A stretch of DNA of 64,000 nucleotides from Vicinamibacterales bacterium (GTDB taxonomy: Bacteria; Acidobacteriota; Vicinamibacteria; Vicinamibacterales; JAMQPK01), in assembly GCA_023717525.1 (NCBI GenBank), contig JAMQPK010000099.1, positions 1 to 64,000 of the forward strand. Reading direction: 5' to 3'. The notes beneath the pieces are model-generated. The model was not told where the DNA came from, searched no databases, and saw nothing but the letters and a program-made list of their open reading frames with translations. This document shows, piece by piece, positions 59,050-64,000 of the stretch. Made by a program: the position numbers and the translations under genes. Position 1 is the first letter of the stretch, and each line of letters starts with the position of its first letter.

Positions 59050-60106
59050 TCTCCGCGAGCGGCGGCTGCGTTTCCTCCAACCGGCCGATCTTCACGCCCT
59101 GAAGCGTGGCGTCGAAGCGCTCGACGTCGCGAGACGCCCGCTCGAACTGGCTCTTCGCGTTGTCGAGATGCTTGCCGACCATGTTGAAGTGATCCTGGAA
59201 CTTGTCGAAGCGGGTCCCCAGCTGCGCAAGGATCTCCAGCACGCGCTTGGCTTCTTCCTGAATCTTCATGCCGCGAAACCCGACGGCCAGCGCCTGAATA
59301 TACGCGTACATCGTGTTCGGTGAAACGGCCACGACATGACGATCCCTGGCGTAACTGAGCAGCTCCGGCCGGCCAATCAGCTCGTAAAACACATTCTCCG
59401 CCGGCACGAACATGAAGGCCACATCGAGCGTCTGCGGAGGAAAAATGTACCGGTCGGCAATCTCGTTGATGCGCGCTTTCACATCCGAACAAAATGCCTT
59501 CATCGCCGCATCGCGCCCGGCGCCTTCGGTGGCCTGCAGTGCGCGCCTGAAATTGTCGAGTGGAAATTTGCAATCCACGCAGAGCGCGCCATACGGCGTG
59601 CGGATGACGGCGTCGACCCTACCCTCGCCGATCGGCGCCTGACATTCGTAATGCTCGGCCGGCAGGAGGTCCCTCAACATCTGCTCGAGCGTGAACTCCC
59701 CGAAGTCGCCGCGCAGTTTCGGCCCATGGAGCATCCGCTGAAATTCGTCGAGGCTCTTGCTCTGTTCGAGGATGCGGTTGTTGGTCGCTTTCAGATCGCC
59801 GAGCGTCTGCGCGACCAGCGCCGATTGCTGCTGAATCGCGGTGCGTGTGTCCTCACGCACGGCTCTGGTTTCGTCGCGTACGGTGCCAAGGGCGCCGTTC
59901 AGGGACTGAGTTGCCTGCTGCAGCGCCTGCGTGAAGGTGCGATTCAACTCTCCAGTGACGGCATCGAGGCGGGTATGAATGCTCTCTATCTCCGCTGCAG
60001 CCTGATCAGCTCGCCGGCCCGGCTTCAATACGCGAACAACGAGGGCGCCGACGGCCAGCCCGACCAACAACGCTGCAACCGCAAGGACGACCTCGGACAA
60101 TGGCAT
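59024..60106 (-). CDS. rmuC: DNA recombination protein RmuC
   Basis: 360 residues. An N-terminal helix (EVVLAVAALLVGLAVGALVV), a coiled-coil with HTRLDAVTGELNRTFTQALQ, and the RmuC nuclease-fold core: LRGDFGEFTLEQMLRDLLPA, DAVIRTPYGALCVDCKFPLD (with the conserved acidic and lysine residues) and VAFMFVPAENVFYELIGRPE. RmuC limits inverted-repeat recombination, of interest given several palindromes in this window. First gene of the rmuC-sixA unit. Confidence 0.93.
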   Translation of the reverse strand: MPLSEVVLAVAALLVGLAVGALVVRVLKPGRRADQAAAEIESIHTRLDAVTGELNRTFTQALQQATQSLNGALGTVRDETRAVREDTRTAIQQQSALVAQTLGDLKATNNRILEQSKSLDEFQRMLHGPKLRGDFGEFTLEQMLRDLLPAEHYECQAPIGEGRVDAVIRTPYGALCVDCKFPLDNFRRALQATEGAGRDAAMKAFCSDVKARINEIADRYIFPPQTLDVAFMFVPAENVFYELIGRPELLSYARDRHVVAVSPNTMYAYIQALAVGFRGMKIQEEAKRVLEILAQLGTRFDKFQDHFNMVGKHLDNAKSQFERASRDVERFDATLQGVKIGRLEETQPPLAEIGPFKLDS

Positions 60107-60126
60107 GGAGTGGATCCTAGTACACC

Positions 60127-61101
60127 CTATGGGATCAGTACAATCTTGCCGTACGCGCCGGCCTTCATGACTTCCACGTGCGCGCGAGACGCTTCGGCGA
60201 GCGGCAGCTCCTTCCCAACCTCGGGCTTGAATCCGCTGCGCTCCATGCCCGCGATGATCGCCGCGTGAGCAGTGGCAAATTCCTTCGGCGTCGCGTTCCA
60301 GTTCGTCAAGCCGGTGACGACCGCATCTTTCGACATGATGGCGCGCGGGTTCAGTTCGATGGATCCCCGGTTGCCGACAATCACGACGCGGCCCCGCACG
60401 GCAATCATTTCGAGATCGCGAACCAGGTTCACGTTCGCAAGCATTTCGATGACGAGGTCGATTCCCTTGCCATCCGTCTTCGCCGTGATCTGCTTTTGAT
60501 AGTCCGCGGCGGCATGATCGAACACTTCGTGAGCCCCCTGCCCCGCCGCGAGCGCTCTACCGCGATCGGTTCCGGCGGTGCCGAAGACGCGTAGCCCTGC
60601 CGCGCGCGCCATCTGGACGGCGGCGATGCCGACGGCACCACTCGCACCGTGAATCAGCACCGTCTCGCCCGGCTGTGCCCGCCCTTTGTCGAAAAGCGCT
60701 CGCCAGGCCGTGACGTACGGCACGTTCAGACCCGCGCCCTGCGCGAACGAGATCGGGTCCGGCAGCCGATGCACCTGCTCGGGCAGGCATAACGCTGCCT
60801 CTGCGTACGCACCGACTGCACGGCCGTCGACCGTGCCGCCAAAATAGACGCGGTCGCCCTTCACGAAATCTCGCACGCCTGCACCGACCGCATCGACGAC
60901 TCCGGCGCCGTCGATGCCCGGTGTGTACGGCAGCGACGGGAGGACCGCATAAACGCCGCTGCGAATGTAAGTGTCAACCGGGTTGACGCCGGCCGCTTTC
61001 ACGCTCACGAGCACTTGTCCCTGCCCGGGAGCGCTTCCTGAAATGTCTTCCAGCTTCATCACCGAAGGGTCGCCGAACTGGTGGACACGAATCGCTTTCA
61101 T
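60127..61101 (-). CDS. NAD(P)H:quinone oxidoreductase (zinc-independent MDR)
   Basis: 324 residues from ATG 61101 (upstream in-frame ATG 61119 adds six unconserved residues). A medium-chain dehydrogenase of the quinone-reductase group: AIRVHQFGDPSVMKLEDISG, LPYTPGIDGAGVVDAVGAGV, ETVLIHGASGAVGIAAVQMA and VIVGNRGSIELNPR. There are no cysteines at the catalytic or structural zinc positions, so it is zinc-free and probably NADPH-dependent. Divergent from the his operon. Confidence 0.92.
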   Translation of the reverse strand: MKAIRVHQFGDPSVMKLEDISGSAPGQGQVLVSVKAAGVNPVDTYIRSGVYAVLPSLPYTPGIDGAGVVDAVGAGVRDFVKGDRVYFGGTVDGRAVGAYAEAALCLPEQVHRLPDPISFAQGAGLNVPYVTAWRALFDKGRAQPGETVLIHGASGAVGIAAVQMARAAGLRVFGTAGTDRGRALAAGQGAHEVFDHAAADYQKQITAKTDGKGIDLVIEMLANVNLVRDLEMIAVRGRVVIVGNRGSIELNPRAIMSKDAVVTGLTNWNATPKEFATAHAAIIAGMERSGFKPEVGKELPLAEASRAHVEVMKAGAYGKIVLIP

Positions 61102-61151
61102 GGCCAGTGAGTTTGACACTATTTGGGACCGTGCTGTAGTCTAAACAGCTC

Positions 61152-61226
61152 ATGGCCTTCACTCGGAGTCATCTCCACCACGTCCATCATCACCGCCACG
61201 CGGCGGGCGAGCGGAGCTCCGGATAA
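61152..61226 (+). CDS. hisL: histidine operon leader peptide
   Basis: 24 residues with seven histidines in HLHHVHHHRH (residues 7-16), from ATG 61152 to TAA 61226. It precedes a strong terminator (61264-61290) and hisI, the classic design in which ribosome stalling at His codons when His-tRNA is scarce prevents termination. The ribosome binding site is weak. After the TAA, the same frame continues with five more His codons (61233-61247) and stays in frame with hisI. Confidence 0.85.
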   Translation: MAFTRSHLHHVHHHRHAAGERSSG

Positions 61227-61263
61227 GCTGACCATCATCACCATCACATCCGAGCACTGACTG

Positions 61264-61290
61264 CCCCGCCACCGTCCGGCGGGGTTTTTT
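61264..61290 (+). terminator. his operon attenuator terminator
   Basis: CCCCGCC (61264-61270), a 7-base loop, GGCGGGG (61278-61284) and TTTTTT (61285-61290), ending 14 bases before the hisI start. A perfect intrinsic terminator directly after a His-rich leader, so it is the attenuator. Confidence 0.9.
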
Positions 61291-61304
61291 GTTTCAGGAC
61301 ACTT

Positions 61305-61622
61305 ATGGATTTCACAAAACTCGACGGGCTCGTGCCCGCAGTCGTTCAGGATGCCGAAAGCGGCGAGATCCTGATGGTCGGCTTCATGAACGAGACGGCG
61401 CTCGACGCCACGCGGCAATCCGGTTTCGCCACGTTCTTCAGCCGCTCGCGCCAGAAACTCTGGATGAAGGGCGAGACATCCGGGAACAAACTTGCCGTCC
61501 GGCAGATCCTCGTGGACTGCGATGATGATACGGTGCTGCTGAAGGTGACGAGGCTCGGCGACGGCAACGTGTGCCACACAGGAGAGCGGACCTGTTTTTA
61601 CCGGTCCCTCACAGACCTATGA
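61305..61622 (+). CDS. hisI: phosphoribosyl-AMP cyclohydrolase HisI
   Basis: 105 residues. Third step of histidine synthesis. [14 protein letters not shown]-type DCDDDT metal site and [14 protein letters not shown] with the zinc cysteines are diagnostic. No HisE domain is fused, so the pyrophosphohydrolase must be encoded elsewhere. First structural gene after the attenuator; the hisG ATG overlaps its stop (ATGA). Confidence 0.95.
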   Translation: MDFTKLDGLVPAVVQDAESGEILMVGFMNETALDATRQSGFATFFSRSRQKLWMKGETSGNKLAVRQILVDCDDDTVLLKVTRLGDGNVCHTGERTCFYRSLTDL

Positions 61623-62509
61623 ACAAGCTCAAGCTCGGACTGCCGAAGGGATCTCTCCAGGACTCGACGGTGCAGCTGTTCGCGCGTGCGGGGTTCAACA
61701 TCTACGTCAGCTCGCGATCGTATTTTCCGTCGATCGACGACCCCGACATCGAGTGCATGTTGATTCGTGCGCAGGAAATGGCCCGCTACGTCGCCGACGG
61801 CGTGCTCGATTGCGGCCTTACCGGACAAGACTGGATCGCAGAGCACCAGAGCGGGCTGGCGACGCCGGCCCCGCTCGTGGCGGTGGCCGATCTGATCTAC
61901 TCGAAGCAGAGCTTCGGAAAGGTGCGATGGGTACTGGCGGCCCCGGAGGATTCACGATTCAAGAAGCCTCAGGATCTCGAGGGCGCCACGATCGCGACCG
62001 AGCTCGTTCGAGCAACCAAAGCCTACTTCGATCGCCTGGGCGTGAATGTCAATGTGGAGTTCTCGTGGGGCGCGACTGAAGTGAAGCCGCCGGTGCTCGC
62101 CGATGCCATCGTCGAGGCTACGGAAACCGGTTCGACCCTGCGCGCCAACCGCCTTCGGATTCTCGACACGGTGATGGAGAGCAACACGCAACTGATCGCC
62201 AACCAAGCGGCGATGGCCGACGGTTGGAAGCGGACGAAAATCGACAACATTTCCCTGCTGCTCAGAGCGGCTATCGAAGCCCAGGGACGGGTTGGGCTCA
62301 TGCTGAATGTTCGACGTGAAGACCTGAAGGCGATCCTGGATCTGCTGCCAGCCCTTCAGCGGCCGACGATCTCGCCGCTGAGTGAGGACGACTGGGTTGC
62401 CGTGAACACCATCATCGAGGAACGGACCGTTCGCGATCTCATTCCGAAGTTGAAAGCCTCGCGCGCGCAGGGCATTGTCGAATATCCATTGAACAAGATC
62501 GTGGTCTGA
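61619..62509 (+). CDS. hisG: ATP phosphoribosyltransferase HisG, long form
   Basis: 296 residues from ATG 61619. First, committed step of histidine synthesis. [39 protein letters not shown] and [20 protein letters not shown] (PRPP binding) mark the catalytic part; the C-terminal [19 protein letters not shown] domain is the ACT-like histidine-feedback domain, so no HisZ is needed. Overlaps hisI and hisD. Confidence 0.95.
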   Translation: MNKLKLGLPKGSLQDSTVQLFARAGFNIYVSSRSYFPSIDDPDIECMLIRAQEMARYVADGVLDCGLTGQDWIAEHQSGLATPAPLVAVADLIYSKQSFGKVRWVLAAPEDSRFKKPQDLEGATIATELVRATKAYFDRLGVNVNVEFSWGATEVKPPVLADAIVEATETGSTLRANRLRILDTVMESNTQLIANQAAMADGWKRTKIDNISLLLRAAIEAQGRVGLMLNVRREDLKAILDLLPALQRPTISPLSEDDWVAVNTIIEERTVRDLIPKLKASRAQGIVEYPLNKIVV

Positions 62510-63744
62510 TGAAGATCATTTCTTCCCGGGATTCGAAGGCGGTCGACCGGCTGCTGCGGCCGGTCAGGGGAAGCGACCGCGCGACGCGCGCGACGGTCGC
62601 CGCAATCGTGTCCGGTGTGAGACGGCGGGGGGACACCGCGCTGCTGCGATATGCACGCACGTTCGACGGCCTCACCGAGCCTCTCGAGGTCTCGCCAGAG
62701 GAAATCGAGGAGGGCGCCGCACGAGTGCCGCCGCGAGTCCGCGCCGCGATTGCCTCGGCGGCCAGGAACATCCGCAAGGTCGCGCGGCGTCAACTTCCAC
62801 GCGGCTGGAAAGTTGCCACCCAGCCGGGCGTCGTCGTTGAACAACGCGTCACTCCCCTCGATCGAGTAGGGTGCTATGTACCAGGGGGCCGGTATCCGCT
62901 TCCATCTTCCCTGCTCATGACGGCCATCCCGGCTCGTGTCGCGGGTGTGTCCGAAGTGATCGTCGCGTGCCCACGACCAGCGCCTGTCGTGATGGCCGCC
63001 GCGCGTGCAGCGGGTGTCACCAGACTGTTTCGCGTCGGTGGTGCGCACGCCATCGCGGCCCTCGCCTACGGCACGAAGCTCGTGCCGCGTGTGGATAAGA
63101 TTGTCGGCCCCGGCAATCGATATGTGGCAGCAGCCAAGGCGCTCGTCGCCGAGGACTGTGCCATCGACTTCTACGCCGGACCCACAGAGATTGTGATTGT
63201 TGCCGACAAGGGCCCTCCGGAGTGGATCGCGGCCGATCTCATCGCGCAGGCCGAACATGACCCCGATGCCCGCGCCATCTTCATCACAACCAGCGGGGCG
63301 CTTGCATCCCGCGTGTCTCGTGCGGTTGATGCCAGGATGCCTGGGTCTGGGCCTGCTCGCGCGGCACTCGCCAGGCACGGCGGAATCATCGTCGTGAAGG
63401 ACGGCGCTGAGGCTGTCGCGCTTGCCAACCGGGCCGCACCGGAACACCTCGTGTGCGAAGACCAGCGGGTTGCGGATGGCGTGCGGTGTGCGGGGGCGAT
63501 ATTCATCGGACGATATAGCGCGCAGGTCGCCGGCGACTACGCCATCGGGTCGAATCATGTCCTGCCGACGAGCGGCGCGGCTCGATTTCGGGGAGGGTTG
63601 CACACGTCGGACTTCGTGCGGATTTCCACCGTTCAGCGGGTGAGCCGTAAAGGCCTCGAGAGCCTTGCGCCCACGGTGACGACGCTCGCGAGGCAAGAGG
63701 GTCTCGAAGCGCACGCGTTGTCGATCGAGGTTCGGCTCCGATGA
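62509..63744 (+). CDS. hisD: histidinol dehydrogenase HisD
   Basis: 411 residues. Oxidises histidinol to histidine. RVGCYVPGGRYPLPSSLLMT (NAD site), FRVGGAHAIAALAYGTKLVP, KIVGPGNRYVAAAKALV, IDFYAGPTEIVIVAD and LIAQAEHDPDARAIF (zinc and catalytic Glu-His) are all present. Start TGATG overlaps hisG by one base; its stop overlaps the hisC start. Confidence 0.97.
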   Translation: MKIISSRDSKAVDRLLRPVRGSDRATRATVAAIVSGVRRRGDTALLRYARTFDGLTEPLEVSPEEIEEGAARVPPRVRAAIASAARNIRKVARRQLPRGWKVATQPGVVVEQRVTPLDRVGCYVPGGRYPLPSSLLMTAIPARVAGVSEVIVACPRPAPVVMAAARAAGVTRLFRVGGAHAIAALAYGTKLVPRVDKIVGPGNRYVAAAKALVAEDCAIDFYAGPTEIVIVADKGPPEWIAADLIAQAEHDPDARAIFITTSGALASRVSRAVDARMPGSGPARAALARHGGIIVVKDGAEAVALANRAAPEHLVCEDQRVADGVRCAGAIFIGRYSAQVAGDYAIGSNHVLPTSGAARFRGGLHTSDFVRISTVQRVSRKGLESLAPTVTTLARQEGLEAHALSIEVRLR

Positions 63745-64000
63745 CGTACGCGCGTCCGGCCGATCGGATGGGGGCCCTTCGGCTGCACCTCAACGAAAAC
63801 ACTGGCGGCTGCTCGCAGGCCGTCATCGACGCCATTCGCCAGCTGACGGCAGAAGACGTGGCGTACTACCCGGACTATGCGGCACTTACCAGGGAGTGCG
63901 CCGAGTACCTCGGCGTGCGCGAGGGGCAGCTTGTGCTGACCAACGGCCTCGACGAAGGACTATTGGCGGCAACGGTCAGCGCTTTCCGCCTGTTCCGCGG
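63741..64000 (+). CDS. hisC: histidinol-phosphate aminotransferase HisC (partial, cut by window edge)
   Basis: The first 86 residues, from ATG 63741 overlapping the hisD stop (ATGA). RLHLNENTGGCSQAVIDAIR and VAYYPDYAALTRECAEYLGV followed by LVLTNGLDEGLL are the N-terminal substrate and cofactor segments of HisC aminotransferases. The PLP lysine lies beyond the window. Fourth gene of the his operon. Confidence 0.92.
   Translation, partial: MTYARPADRMGALRLHLNENTGGCSQAVIDAIRQLTAEDVAYYPDYAALTRECAEYLGVREGQLVLTNGLDEGLLAATVSAFRLFR

Noticed and set aside
1-64000. CRISPR array, rRNA or tRNA genes
   Set aside because: No regularly spaced repeats or cloverleaf-compatible sequences were recognised by eye; a tRNA scan was not possible.

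Overview
The window is 64 kb of GC-rich bacterial chromosome. The gene content points to Acidobacteriota, probably Vicinamibacteria or a relative: paired VWA-domain and TPR secreted proteins, a DUF1800/DUF1501 pair, a carboxypeptidase-regulatory-like secreted protein, HpnCDE squalene synthesis, a small HU protein and several diverged enzyme paralogues. That placement is inferred from gene content only. No rRNA, tRNA or CRISPR array was recognised.

Layout. Positions 1-606 hold the end of a DUF885 protein and a small unknown gene. Positions 766-6063 are a decayed chromosomal integron: the C-terminal remnant of an integron integrase (IntI), pointing toward the array, followed by cassettes separated by attC sites. 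Several attC sites show the paired arms and extrahelical base expected of real sites. The cassettes carry two toxin-antitoxin modules (DUF433/DUF5615 with a frameshift; a RelE/ParE-type pair), a phytanoyl-CoA dioxygenase-like protein, a DUF3237 protein, a reverse-oriented heptad-repeat protein, a truncated DUF1801 gene and two unknowns.

Positions 6107-30661 are mostly housekeeping: CuA-like cupredoxin and peptide deformylase; a tightly overlapping hpnC-hpnD-hpnE-thiI-fbaB operon on the minus strand; corrinoid adenosyltransferase; mutY plus a separate mutT; YgfZ; an alpha/beta hydrolase lacking its serine nucleophile; FHA; an MBL hydrolase; a kinase-fold protein with a degraded active site; an SDR; two tandem TPR-VWA modules; a malate-dehydrogenase-like protein lacking key residues; an M28-PDZ peptidase; an ECF-like sigma factor; and a lpdA-E2-lipB-membrane protein operon for 2-oxoacid dehydrogenase and lipoylation.

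Positions 32262-38900 are the most interesting stretch: an NtrC-type sigma-54 activator, a 335-bp AT-richer spacer with palindromes, a radical SAM/SPASM peptide maturase, a 32-codon gene with a strong ribosome binding site encoding a likely precursor peptide, a lipoprotein of the oligopeptide-binding family and a sensor histidine kinase. This looks like a compact locus for a ribosomally made, modified peptide together with sensing and regulation. I recognise no described system with this composition.

Positions 39211-46072 hold HU, queF, an Smr protein and a translationally coupled SNF2 helicase plus adenine methyltransferase pair, a candidate phage-defence unit resembling the DrmD/DrmMI half of DISARM. 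Positions 46038-59049 hold a sulfurtransferase, an amidohydrolase-like pseudoenzyme, pruA, a near-perfect 25-bp-stem hairpin, the DUF1800/DUF1501 pair, a lone microcompartment shell protein, MerR, pterin dehydratase, thiO and a glycine-zipper protein. After rmuC and a quinone oxidoreductase, the window ends in a histidine operon (hisI-hisG-hisD-hisC, cut by the window edge) preceded by a His-rich leader peptide and an attenuator terminator.
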